Source: Chitinophagaceae bacterium (GTDB lineage Bacteria; Bacteroidota; Bacteroidia; Chitinophagales; Chitinophagaceae). From it: a stretch of 47,072 nt of DNA. Shown here piece by piece: positions 34,024 to 41,961 of the stretch. Numbering within the stretch: position 1 is the stretch's first letter; each line of letters opens with the position of its first letter. The DNA lies in assembly GCA_004173235.1 (NCBI GenBank), contig SEAC01000040.1:1-47072 (forward strand). Reading direction: 5' to 3'. The notes beneath the pieces were generated by a model that saw nothing but the letters and a program-made list of their open reading frames with translations, did not search any database and was not told where the DNA came from. A program made the translations under genes and the position numbers.

Positions 34024-34932
34024 ATGCAACCCGCTTGGACCTCCCTGTTTGATGCGTTCCGAAATGGCGACCTGCGTGCGCTCGCGCGGCTAATCTCTTT
34101 TGTGGAGAACGGCCTCCCGGGCTCGCGGCAATTGCTGGCGCAGCTCGAGTGGCCCGAAGACGTGCAGGTGGTAGGCATCACCGGCCCGCCCGGTGCTGGC
34201 AAGAGCACGCTTACCGATGGGCTCATTGGCGAGCTGGTGAACGCTGGTAAAAAAGTGGCGGTGCTCTGCGTCGATCCTTCGTCGCCCTTCAACCTGGGCG
34301 CCGTGCTTGGCGACCGCATCCGCATGAGCCAGTGGTATACGCATCCATCCGTATTTATACGGTCGCTGGCCACGCGCGGGTCGATGGGCGGATTGCACCC
34401 ACGCATACTGGAACTCACCGACCTGCTCCGCGCCGCGGGCTTTGATTATATTCTTGTAGAAACCGTTGGCGTAGGCCAGAGCGAGATCGAAATTGCGGGA
34501 CTGGCCGACACGACCGTGGTGGTGCTGGTGCCCGAAGGGGGCGACGAAGTGCAAACGATGAAGGCGGGGCTGATGGAGATCGCCGACATCTTCGTGGTGA
34601 ACAAAGCCGACCGGCCGGATGCTGCATCTTTCATGAAGAACCTGCGGATGATGCTGGCGCCCGCCTTCTCGCACAGCACCCACGAAATACCGGTGCTGGC
34701 AACGGTAGCGCAGCACGGTACCGGCGTTGCCGAGCTTGCGGCAGCCATTAGAAACGACCAGTTGCAACCACACAACCGCGCACGCAAAGACTGGCTGCTT
34801 GCGGAAAAGGCCTGGCAACTGATCCAGCAGGAACGGATGCGCGACCTGAGCAAGGAAGGCCTCCGCGAACTGATTCGCAACAGCGGCGAGCGCAACCTCT
34901 ACCGGCTGGTGGAGCGCTTTGTGCAGCGCTAG
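34024..34932 (+). CDS. meaB: MeaB (ArgK-type) P-loop GTPase, methylmalonyl-CoA mutase chaperone
   Basis: A 302-aa G3E-family GTPase. Motifs are the P-loop GITGPPGAGKSTLTDGL, VLCVDPSSPFNLGAVLGDRI (switch I region), IRSLATRGSMGGLHPRILEL, LVETVGVGQSEIE (Walker B/switch II) and VVNKADRP (guanine specificity). MeaB binds methylmalonyl-CoA mutase, gates adenosylcobalamin loading and protects the enzyme from inactivation. The mutase genes are not in the window. ATG at 34024 is favoured over the TTG at 34015, which lies in the promoter core. Confidence 0.95.
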   Translation: MQPAWTSLFDAFRNGDLRALARLISFVENGLPGSRQLLAQLEWPEDVQVVGITGPPGAGKSTLTDGLIGELVNAGKKVAVLCVDPSSPFNLGAVLGDRIRMSQWYTHPSVFIRSLATRGSMGGLHPRILELTDLLRAAGFDYILVETVGVGQSEIEIAGLADTTVVVLVPEGGDEVQTMKAGLMEIADIFVVNKADRPDAASFMKNLRMMLAPAFSHSTHEIPVLATVAQHGTGVAELAAAIRNDQLQPHNRARKDWLLAEKAWQLIQQERMRDLSKEGLRELIRNSGERNLYRLVERFVQR

Positions 34933-34943
34933 TTCAACTCCCT

Positions 34944-34951
34944 TATTTTTG
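34944..34951 (+). promoter_or_regulatory. Promoter core TATTTTTG for the GT2 gene
   Basis: A perfect TAnnTTTG seven bases before the ATG at 34959, within the 26-base spacer after meaB. Confidence 0.5.
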
Positions 34952-34958
34952 AAGCCGC

Positions 34959-35879
34959 ATGGATACGCAACAACCCTTGGTTTCGGTGGTGATGTGCACC
35001 TACAATGGTGCGCGCTTCGTGGGCGAGCAGCTCGAATCGATCCTGCAGCAAACCTATTCGCCCCTCGAAGTGATCGTTGCCGATGACGCATCGAAAGACG
35101 ATACCTACGCGATCCTGCAACAGTATGCCGCGAAAGATGCGCGGATCCGCCTGTATCGCAACGAGCAGAACACGGGATACAATATCAATTTCAGCAACGC
35201 CTGCGAAAAGGCCCGGGGCGCCTTCATCGCCATCGCCGACCAGGATGATATCTGGGAGCACAACAAGATCGCGCAGCTGATGGAGGTCATTACAAAGGAC
35301 GAAGACATCGTGCTCGTGCATGGCATCTCGGCCCGCTTCGAAGAGCGCGATGCACCGCACCTGAAGAGCCTGAAGATGATCCATTACTTTCGCGGCAACG
35401 ACCTGCGGCTGTTCTATCTGTCGAATTATATTTCAGGACACAACATGCTGTTCCGGCGCCGTCTGCTCGAGCATTCGCTCCCTTTCCCCAGGCACGTATA
35501 TTACGATTGGTGGCTCGCTGCGCAGGCATGCCTGATCGGTCGTATCGAGGCAGTGGAGGAAATCCAGGTGTGGCACCGGATGCATGGAATGAATGCAACG
35601 GGAGGCGCGAAGCCGAAGCTCGCTTTCTGGAAGCAGGTGCAATCCATTCTACCTACCATCCTCCAAAGCCCCGGCATTCAGCCTGCACACAAGGCCTTTG
35701 GTGAAGAGCTGCTGCAGCACTACCAGCGCGACTTTCCGGCGAAGAGCTTTTCGTGGCCGCTCTTCTGGTTCCTGCTCAAAAATGCGGCTGTTGTGTTTTC
35801 TTACAAGAAGCGCGCATTCCCCTGGATCTCGTATACGAAGCACGCGGCTCGTTACGCCACGCGTTCTACCTTGGCGTAG
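34959..35879 (+). CDS. Glycosyltransferase family 2, rhamnosyltransferase-like
   Basis: A 306-aa GT-A enzyme: PLVSVVMCTYNGARFVGEQL, VIVADDASKDDTYAIL, and the metal-binding region IADQDDIWEHNKI. The downstream part (GHNMLFRRRLLEH, YDWWLAAQA, WHRMHGMNATGG) is as in O-antigen rhamnosyl- or galactosyltransferases. The C-terminal ~50 residues are hydrophobic/basic and may associate with the membrane. The 3' end overlaps glf tail-to-tail by 28 bases. Confidence 0.9.
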   Translation: MDTQQPLVSVVMCTYNGARFVGEQLESILQQTYSPLEVIVADDASKDDTYAILQQYAAKDARIRLYRNEQNTGYNINFSNACEKARGAFIAIADQDDIWEHNKIAQLMEVITKDEDIVLVHGISARFEERDAPHLKSLKMIHYFRGNDLRLFYLSNYISGHNMLFRRRLLEHSLPFPRHVYYDWWLAAQACLIGRIEAVEEIQVWHRMHGMNATGGAKPKLAFWKQVQSILPTILQSPGIQPAHKAFGEELLQHYQRDFPAKSFSWPLFWFLLKNAAVVFSYKKRAFPWISYTKHAARYATRSTLA

Positions 35880-36985
35880 CCTTCGTCGAAAAGACGCTTG
35901 GTCTTCGCGAGGGCGGAGCCAATCACCTGGTGCATGTCGTAGTAGCGGTATTCGGCCAGGCGCCCGCCGAAGATGACGTTGCTTTCCCCTTCCGCGAGGT
36001 CGCTGTATTGCTGGAAGCGCTTCGTGTTGATGTCGTCGTTGAGCGGGTAGTACGGCTCCATTCCTTTCTCCCACGTTGCAGGATATTCGTAGGTGATGAC
36101 CGTATGCGGTTGCGTGCCGAACTCGAAGTGCTTGTGCTCGATGATGCGCGTATACGGAATGTGTGCCTCCGTATAATTCACTACAGCATTTCCCTGGTAG
36201 TTGGCCATTTCGAGTTGCTTGTGCTCGAAGCGCAGGCTGCGGTATTCGAGCGGGCCAAAGCGGTAGTTGTAGTATTCATCCAGCGCTCCTGTGTAAACCA
36301 GGTTCTCTCCAAGGCCTCGGAAATATTCCGGGTCATCGAAGAAGTTGGTATCAAGCCTTACTTCGATGCCATCGAGCAGGCCTTCCGCGAGCTTGTTGTA
36401 GCCACCGATGGGGATGCCCTGGTACTTGTCGTTGAAATAATTATTGTCGAACGTAAACCGCACGGGCAGCCGCTTGATGATGAAGGCGGGTAACTCGGTA
36501 GCCTTGCGTCCCCACTGCTTTTCGGTGTAGCCCTTGATCAGCTTTTCGTAGATGTCGGTGCCCACGAGTGTGAGTGCCTGCTCTTCGAGGTTGCCAGGCT
36601 TGTCGATGCCCAGCTCGGCGATCTGCTCCTGGATCTTCGCTTGTGCCTGCTCGGGAGTGGTAACGCCCCACAACTGGTAGAAGGTGTTCATGTTGAAGGG
36701 CAGGTTGTAGAGCTTTCCTTCGTGGTTGGCCACCGGCGAGTTGGTGTATCGGTTGAACTCGACGAACGAGTTTACGAAGTCCCAGATAGGGCGGTCGTTG
36801 GTGTGAAAGATGTGCGCACCGTAGTAGTGCACGTTGATGCCATCTACATTCTTGCAAAAGATGTTGCCGCCGCTGTGCGGGCGTTTGTCGATCACCAGGC
36901 AACGCTTGCCTGCCTGCCTGGCCTGGTGGGCAAAGGTTGCCCCAAAGAGGCCTGCGCCCACGATCACGTAGTCGTATTGTACCAT
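35852..36985 (-). CDS. glf: UDP-galactopyranose mutase
   Basis: A 377-aa flavoenzyme that converts UDP-galactopyranose to UDP-galactofuranose for surface glycans. The N-terminal Rossmann motif is YVIVGAGLFGATFAHQA. Family signatures are HSGGNIFCKNVDGINVHYYG, HIFHTNDRPIWDFV, YNLPFNMNTFYQLWG and KQWGRKATELPAFIIKRLP. Length is normal. Its start shares one base with the stop of the upstream GT2 gene (TGATG). It implies that galactofuranose is part of the polysaccharide. Confidence 0.96.
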   Translation of the reverse strand: MVQYDYVIVGAGLFGATFAHQARQAGKRCLVIDKRPHSGGNIFCKNVDGINVHYYGAHIFHTNDRPIWDFVNSFVEFNRYTNSPVANHEGKLYNLPFNMNTFYQLWGVTTPEQAQAKIQEQIAELGIDKPGNLEEQALTLVGTDIYEKLIKGYTEKQWGRKATELPAFIIKRLPVRFTFDNNYFNDKYQGIPIGGYNKLAEGLLDGIEVRLDTNFFDDPEYFRGLGENLVYTGALDEYYNYRFGPLEYRSLRFEHKQLEMANYQGNAVVNYTEAHIPYTRIIEHKHFEFGTQPHTVITYEYPATWEKGMEPYYPLNDDINTKRFQQYSDLAEGESNVIFGGRLAEYRYYDMHQVIGSALAKTKRLFDEGYAKVERVA

Positions 36986-37968
36986 CAGAAACGAATGACT
37001 TTTTTGTGCTTAAGGGATTGTAAAATGCGGCCGGCCACTTCGCTCACGCTGAGCAGTCGGCCACCCTTTGCATTTTGCAAAAACTTTGCCCGCGCCGCCC
37101 TGACCTCATCATACCGGTCGAAGAGCTGGCTGAGGGCCTGCACAAAAGGCCATTGCCCGCCGAGGAGGCGGAACAGCGTTTCGGGAATCAGTTGCAGGAA
37201 GTAGAGGTAACGTCGTCCACGCGGCAGGTGCAGCGCGTGGAGCAACATCTTATTTCGGTTATATACGATGGAGATCTCACGTTTGCGCTCCGGCGTGCGT
37301 ATGGTGCTTGACGTGCGGTGGCGGCATACCGCATCGTGCACGTAATAGCAGGTGTAGCCGCTTCGCCACGCACGAAGGCCAAGCTCGTAATCTTCAACAT
37401 AAAAAGGAGAAAAGAGTTCGTTCAGTCCGCCGATGGCATCGTACACACTTTTGCGAAAAAGCAGGTTGGCGCCCGAAAGATAAATGGACAGCAGTCCGGA
37501 CTGCATCGACGCTTCGTCTTCAAGAAGATAGTTGCCGGAGGTCTTGATCTTGACACCGTGGAAATACGGGTACTTCGCGCCTTCCTGCACCACGTCGTCG
37601 TCCCAGCCCACAATGCGGCCCATGGTGCCGAAGACGTCGGCGCGTTCGAAGAAGGGGAGCTGCCGTTCGAAGTAGCCGGGCGTCAGTTTCACGTCGCTGT
37701 TGAGCAGCAGCACAAGCTCGTAGGAAGCGGCCGCGACGCCGCGGTTGGCAGTTGCAGAAAAGCCTGCGTTGGCCGGTGCGGGTACGATGCGCACCTGTGG
37801 AAAATGCGCTGCCACCCATTCGGGCGAGCGGTCGGTGGAAGCATCGTCGGACAAAATCACTTCGCTGGGAAAGGGTAAGGAGCGCAGGGCTTCGAATACG
37901 GTGGGCAGCGTTGCGGGGAGCAGCGTCAAGCCGTTGTAGTTGGGGATCACCACCGTGAGACCTTGCAT
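36985..37968 (-). CDS. Glycosyltransferase family 2, WbbL-like
   Basis: A 327-aa enzyme. TVVIPNYNGLTLLPATLPTV, EVILSDDASTDRSPEW and LLLNSDVKLTPGYFE form the GT-A core; the acceptor region has LSGANLLFRKSVYDAIGGLN and PFYVEDYELGLRAWRSGY, typical of WbbL/rhamnosyl or galactofuranosyl transferases. The C-terminus is basic. It precedes glf in a leftward operon, which makes a galactofuranosyltransferase role attractive but unproven. Confidence 0.9.
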   Translation of the reverse strand: MQGLTVVIPNYNGLTLLPATLPTVFEALRSLPFPSEVILSDDASTDRSPEWVAAHFPQVRIVPAPANAGFSATANRGVAAASYELVLLLNSDVKLTPGYFERQLPFFERADVFGTMGRIVGWDDDVVQEGAKYPYFHGVKIKTSGNYLLEDEASMQSGLLSIYLSGANLLFRKSVYDAIGGLNELFSPFYVEDYELGLRAWRSGYTCYYVHDAVCRHRTSSTIRTPERKREISIVYNRNKMLLHALHLPRGRRYLYFLQLIPETLFRLLGGQWPFVQALSQLFDRYDEVRAARAKFLQNAKGGRLLSVSEVAGRILQSLKHKKVIRF

Positions 37969-38032
37969 GCGTGCAAAATAGGACTTTGGAATTTATTGCC
38001 TCATAACGCGTTACTTTGCCGAAAGTGTTGGT

Positions 38033-38821
38033 ATGAAAAAAGCGGACCTGAAGAACTTCCCCCATCTCTTCAGCAACATTTCCAACTGGGTTGAATACAC
38101 TTTCTACAAGGGCGAGCGCAACAAGCGCAACCTGCGTTTCGTTACAAAGCCCAATAAGATCCGCTTCGAGGTGACTCCCACGAGCTACTGGGTGTTCAAA
38201 GAAGTTTTCGTTGAGGATTTTTACAACATAAAAGAGCTGCTGAAGAAAGTGCCCGAGGCGCCGCTTGTGATCGACATTGGCGCGAACGCAGGCCTCTTCG
38301 ACGTGCTGATCCTGTCGAAGCGAAAGAAGGCGCGCATCATTGCGTTCGAGCCGCTCGCCAACAACAAAGCTTACATCCAGAAAATGATCGATGCCAACCC
38401 GTTGCTGCAAAGGCAGTTGACGGTGCACCAGAAGGCCGTTACCGGCACCGAGGTGGATCATATCAAACTGTATATGGAAGACACGGCGCAGAACACGGAG
38501 ATCGCCTCCATTTACGCCACCTTCGATCCGCGCAACACCAAAACGGTGGAGGTGCCTGCCGTCAGTCTTTCGTCGGTGATCCGCCAGCATCCGCAGGTAG
38601 ACCTGCTGAAGATGGATTGCGAAGGGAGCGAATACGACATCCTCTACAACACGCCCGCGGAAGATCTCAAGCGCATCAGGCTGATGGCTTTGGAAACGCA
38701 CGAGATGAAGGGCGAGGGCCAGAACACAAAGGCACTGGATGCGTTCCTGAAAGGCCATGGCTTCAAAACCGTGATCACGCCTATCACCCCCGAAACTTAT
38801 TACCTCGAAGCATTCGCCTGA
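38033..38821 (+). CDS. FkbM-family SAM-dependent methyltransferase
   Basis: A 262-aa protein. The SAM motif is LVIDIGANAGLFDVLILSKR, followed by IIAFEPLANNKAYIQKM, and the central FkbM pattern VDLLKMDCEGSEYDILYN. FkbM enzymes O-methylate sugars or other small molecules; here methylation of a surface glycan is likely from the context. The stop shares a base with the next ATG (TGATG). The last ~25 residues (FKTVITPITPETYYLEAFA) complete the sheet. Confidence 0.92.
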   Translation: MKKADLKNFPHLFSNISNWVEYTFYKGERNKRNLRFVTKPNKIRFEVTPTSYWVFKEVFVEDFYNIKELLKKVPEAPLVIDIGANAGLFDVLILSKRKKARIIAFEPLANNKAYIQKMIDANPLLQRQLTVHQKAVTGTEVDHIKLYMEDTAQNTEIASIYATFDPRNTKTVEVPAVSLSSVIRQHPQVDLLKMDCEGSEYDILYNTPAEDLKRIRLMALETHEMKGEGQNTKALDAFLKGHGFKTVITPITPETYYLEAFA

Positions 38822-39714
38822 TGAATTTTTTGCAACGCAAGCTATTCAAGAAGCGCGACCCCGTAGGATACCAGCACTGGAAATTCGAGCGGCGGATGGC
38901 AGGCTTCCCGCACCCGGCCATCGACTTCAGCAAGCAAACCGAATTGCACTTCAAGCATAGCGGCAATGCCGGCGACATCATCTATGCGGTGCCCACGATG
39001 CTGGCCATCGCGGAAGGCCGGCCCATTCACCTGCACCTGATGACAGGCAGGCCGATGGTGATGGAGAAAGGAATGTATCACCCGCTGGGCACCGTAACGC
39101 TGAATGAGAAGGTGGCAGCGGCACTTCAGCCACTTATTCTTTCCAATGAGCAGTTCAAAACCTGCGACCTATACAACGGTCAGCATGTGGATGCGGACCT
39201 CGATCTGTTTCGCGACTACCCGTTGCTGTACGACCGGGGTGACATTGCACGCTATTATTTTCTGATCTGGGGAGTAGGATACGACCTTTCGCAGCCCTGG
39301 CTGAACGTTGCGCCCGATGCTTCTTTTTCGGATGCGATCGTGGTGGCACGCAGCCATCGCTACCGCGCACCGGGCATCAGCTACGCATTTCTTTCACAAT
39401 ACGAGCGCGTTGTTTTTGTAGGACTTCCAAACGAATACGAGGATTTCAAAATCGCAGTGCCTGCCGCGGAATACAAGCCTGTGGCCGATTTCCGCGAGCT
39501 TGCATCGGTGATCTCGGGCAGCCGCCTTTTCATCGGCAATCAATCTTTCCCGTTCGCCATTGCCGAAGCGCTCAAGGTGCGGCGCCTGCTCGAACTCTAT
39601 TATCGCGTGCCCAACGTGGTTCCGGAGGGTCCGCGTGCATTCGACTTTTGCTTCCAGGCTCCCTTCGAAAAACTGGTGCGCACCCAGTACGACGCGGCCG
39701 CGCAAGTATCATGA
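38821..39714 (+). CDS. GT9-like (heptosyltransferase-fold) protein, copy 1
   Basis: A 297-aa protein. HFKHSGNAGDIIYAVP resembles the GD-xx-xxP start of ADP-heptose:LPS heptosyltransferases (GT9), and the C-terminal SGSRLFIGNQSFPFAIAEAL resembles their nucleotide-sugar loop (xFIGNdSg-HlA). The typical catalytic aspartate region of GT9 is not obvious. It is a clear paralogue of the next gene. In the FkbM operon it starts at the base shared with the FkbM stop and overlaps copy 2 by 4 bases. The assignment as a glycosyltransferase is an inference. Confidence 0.75.
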   Translation: MNFLQRKLFKKRDPVGYQHWKFERRMAGFPHPAIDFSKQTELHFKHSGNAGDIIYAVPTMLAIAEGRPIHLHLMTGRPMVMEKGMYHPLGTVTLNEKVAAALQPLILSNEQFKTCDLYNGQHVDADLDLFRDYPLLYDRGDIARYYFLIWGVGYDLSQPWLNVAPDASFSDAIVVARSHRYRAPGISYAFLSQYERVVFVGLPNEYEDFKIAVPAAEYKPVADFRELASVISGSRLFIGNQSFPFAIAEALKVRRLLELYYRVPNVVPEGPRAFDFCFQAPFEKLVRTQYDAAAQVS

Positions 39715-40661
39715 ACAACTTCGACGAACATTCCTTTCGCAAATTGAGCAGCTGGCAAAAAGCCTGGCTCAAGGTGAGCGATCCTGAAGGCTACAAGCTG
39801 TATAAACACAACCGGCAGCTGCAGCAGCTGTGGCAACACATCCAGAACAGGCCGCGCGTGCCACTACAGCTTCCGGGTGCAGGTCCGATCCACTTCCGGC
39901 ATGGCGGCAATGCGGGTGATGTGATCTATGCACTGCCCGCGCTGCGCGCGCTTGCCGATGGCCGCCCGGCTACGCTGTGGCTGGAGGTAGACAGGCCCGC
40001 CGATTACCACTTCAGCGTGAAACATGTGATGGGCAACGTGATGATGAATCAGAAGATGGTGGAGATGCTCCAGCCGCTGCTTGCAGCACAATCGTACATC
40101 ACCGAATGCGCTCCGTATGCCGGCGGCAAGGTGGATGCCGAGCTCGATGCCTTTCGCGGCGGACATATCTTCCTCGATCGCCACCACATTGCGCGCTGGA
40201 ATTTTCTGCTATACGGCATCAACACCGACCTGGGGAAGCCCTGGCTGGAGGCGGAGGCGGATGCGGCTCTTGCCAATACGATCGTGCTTGCGCGGAGCGG
40301 ACGCTATCATATGCCGGGCATCCGCTACGATTTCCTCAACGATTATGGCGACATTCTATTCGTTGGTGTGCACGAAGAATACGAAGCGATGAAGCGCGTG
40401 CTGCCGCGGCTCCAATTCAGACCGGTGGCCGATTTCCTCGAGCTCGCTCAGGTGATTGCAGGCTCCCGTTTTTTTATCGGCAACCAATCGTTTCCTTTCT
40501 CCATCGCGGAAGGACTTAAGGTAAAGCGCTTGCTGGAAGTGGACATCAACGTGCCCAACGTGATCGTGGAAGGAGCGAATGGCTACGACTTTTGCTTCCA
40601 GGAGCCCTTCGAGCGGCTGGTGCACGACCTGTATAATTACGGGGAGCGGAAGCTGCGTTAA
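39711..40661 (+). CDS. GT9-like (heptosyltransferase-fold) protein, copy 2
   Basis: A 316-aa paralogue of copy 1: HFRHGGNAGDVIYALPALRA, then LARSGRYHMPGIRYDFLN, then AGSRFFIGNQSFPFSIAEGL and YDFCFQEPFERLVHDLYNY. It carries about 20 more N-terminal residues (MNNFDEHSFRKLSSWQKAWL). The ATG at 39711 overlaps the previous stop (ATGA). Probably the two act in sequence, or as a pair, on the same glycan. The stop overlaps that of the convergent small membrane protein gene by 4 bases. Confidence 0.75.
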   Translation: MNNFDEHSFRKLSSWQKAWLKVSDPEGYKLYKHNRQLQQLWQHIQNRPRVPLQLPGAGPIHFRHGGNAGDVIYALPALRALADGRPATLWLEVDRPADYHFSVKHVMGNVMMNQKMVEMLQPLLAAQSYITECAPYAGGKVDAELDAFRGGHIFLDRHHIARWNFLLYGINTDLGKPWLEAEADAALANTIVLARSGRYHMPGIRYDFLNDYGDILFVGVHEEYEAMKRVLPRLQFRPVADFLELAQVIAGSRFFIGNQSFPFSIAEGLKVKRLLEVDINVPNVIVEGANGYDFCFQEPFERLVHDLYNYGERKLR

Positions 40662-40876
40662 GCTTCTCCTTCTTCGTGGTTGCGGCGCCACCAGCGGTAG
40701 CCCACGATGCCGATGATGGCGAGCGGGGTGAGCATGAGATAGATGATGCCCGAGTTCAGTCCTTTGGCCGGTTTTTCGCCCAGCTGCTGCGCCGTTTTGG
40801 TGCAAATGGAACATTGAGCCTGTGCGGCTGCCAGCGCCAGCGAGAAGAGGAGGATCAGGAGGCCCTTTTTCATCAC
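40658..40876 (-). CDS. Small single-span membrane protein with CxxC
   Basis: A 72-aa protein: signal peptide MMKKGLLILLFSLALAAAQA, then QCSICTKTAQQLGEKPAKGL, then a membrane helix (IIYLMLTPLAIIGIVGY) and a short basic/acidic tail. The CxxC after the signal suggests a thiol or metal-binding role. I recall similar short proteins in Bacteroidota, all of unknown function. It has a good promoter just upstream. Confidence 0.85.
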   Translation of the reverse strand: MMKKGLLILLFSLALAAAQAQCSICTKTAQQLGEKPAKGLNSGIIYLMLTPLAIIGIVGYRWWRRNHEEGEA

Positions 40877-40880
40877 CGTA

Positions 40881-40910
40881 CAAAGTTAGGCTTTGGCCCC
40901 GGCGCCGCAA
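40881..40910 (-). promoter_or_regulatory. Promoter TTG-N19-TAACTTTG
   Basis: On the minus strand, TTG (40908-40910), a 19-base spacer and TAACTTTG (40881-40888), a perfect Bacteroidota promoter with a very short leader to the ATG at 40876. This is the best promoter match in the window. Confidence 0.65.
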
Positions 40911-40963
40911 GCGGCGAAGAGAAAGAACGCAGATTATTATGATTATTATGATCGGCGCCGATC
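40903..40963. repeat. AGAAAGAACGC-family element, left part only
   Basis: The mini-hairpin CGCCGC-AA-GCGGCG (40903-40916) comes just before AGAGAAAGAACGCAGATT and an AT-rich arm. The centre is the perfect 14-bp palindrome GATCGGCGCCGATC (40950-40963). The right part is degraded (words AGCCTCAGGC and AATCAGAAT follow). The TTG of the small membrane gene's promoter falls in the hairpin. The rest of the spacer up to 41025 holds nothing else I can identify. Confidence 0.65.
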
Positions 40964-41025
40964 GTCAAAGCCTCAGGCAAAATCAGAATACATTTTCAGC
41001 AATCCGCTTACCCGCATCCGGCCGG

Positions 41026-41874
41026 TTAGCGTACTTTTTCTTCGCAGTCCCTCCCGAAGTTGACGCGTATATGATCCTTGAGGCACTGCGCGCGTGCCTG
41101 CGAGAACGGGTGCGTGCGTAGGAAATCTTCGACGCGGTTGTACGGATTTTCTTTGCTGGCCAGCTCGCGCCAGAAGTCTACGACGGTGCAAAGGTCGAAG
41201 CCGAGCTTGTTGGTGAGATTGATGCCATAGTAGTCGGCCTCCAGCTCGTTCTTCTGGTTGAAGGAAGCGGTGAGGATGCTTTTGAGTTGCAGGTAGGTGC
41301 TGCCGCCCTCGCCGAAGTAGCGTTCGGCAAGCTCCATTTCCTGTATGCTCGTTTTGATGTGGCCCGCTTCGGAATGGCCGATCTCGTGGCCAACGATGGC
41401 GTAGAGGAGGCCATCGTCGGACTTGCAGCGGTCCCACATTTTTTTCGTGATATAGATGCGCCCGCCGAAGGTAAAGGCATTGAGCGCCGTGTCGTCGAGC
41501 GTGTAGATGTAGTAGCGGATCTGCGATGGCTTCGAGCGCGCTGCCAGCAGGTCCTGCAGTACCTTATTAAGCTTAGCCGAAATTGCCGGGTCGTCAATTA
41601 GTTTCGACTCGCCGGTTTCCACCAGGTCTTTGTGGAAGGCCGCACCCCATTCCGACTGCACGTCGTCGGTGATGCTGCGCTTCGACACGGCAAGGTCGCG
41701 GATGATGCCCGTCACCTTTTCCACTTTTCTTCCGGTAGGATCGTTGGCTACCGACGAATCGAGGCAGGCATAGGAATAGGTTTTTGCTTCGGGGTTGACG
41801 GGTGCGTCGCTGCCGGGCATGTTGATGCCGTTGCAGGATGCGATGATGAACAGGAGTGCAAGTGAACGTAACAT
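41026..41874 (-). CDS. M48-family metalloprotease lipoprotein
   Basis: A 282-aa protein. The lipobox LLFIIASC (cysteine at residue 14) makes it a periplasmic lipoprotein. HEIGH (163-167) and E212 in NELEADYYGI are the zinc ligands, and THPFSQARAQCL (from residue 254) is the M48 HPxxxxR element. It resembles BepA/LoiP-type periplasmic quality-control proteases. No TPR region follows, and the C-terminus is short. Start ATG at 41874 is at the signal peptide; the in-frame extension to 42225 is antisense sequence of the next gene. Confidence 0.93.
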   Translation of the reverse strand: MLRSLALLFIIASCNGINMPGSDAPVNPEAKTYSYACLDSSVANDPTGRKVEKVTGIIRDLAVSKRSITDDVQSEWGAAFHKDLVETGESKLIDDPAISAKLNKVLQDLLAARSKPSQIRYYIYTLDDTALNAFTFGGRIYITKKMWDRCKSDDGLLYAIVGHEIGHSEAGHIKTSIQEMELAERYFGEGGSTYLQLKSILTASFNQKNELEADYYGINLTNKLGFDLCTVVDFWRELASKENPYNRVEDFLRTHPFSQARAQCLKDHIRVNFGRDCEEKVR

Positions 41875-41914
41875 AATGATGAATGTACAAAGAAGGGGCC
41901 AGCGGGGTTGGCAA

Positions 41915-41930
41915 CACCTTTGCAAAGGCA
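41915..41930. promoter_or_regulatory. Palindrome CCTTTGCAAAGG between divergent genes
   Basis: The perfect 12-bp palindrome at 41917-41928 places near-consensus cores on both strands: CACCTTTG (plus) and TGCCTTTG (minus), each one base away from TAnnTTTG. It could drive both the M48 gene (41874, leftward) and the EEP gene (41962, rightward). Confidence 0.4.
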
Positions 41931-41961
41931 TCGGGGTGCAGTCAGCTGCAATCTGTGGTTT

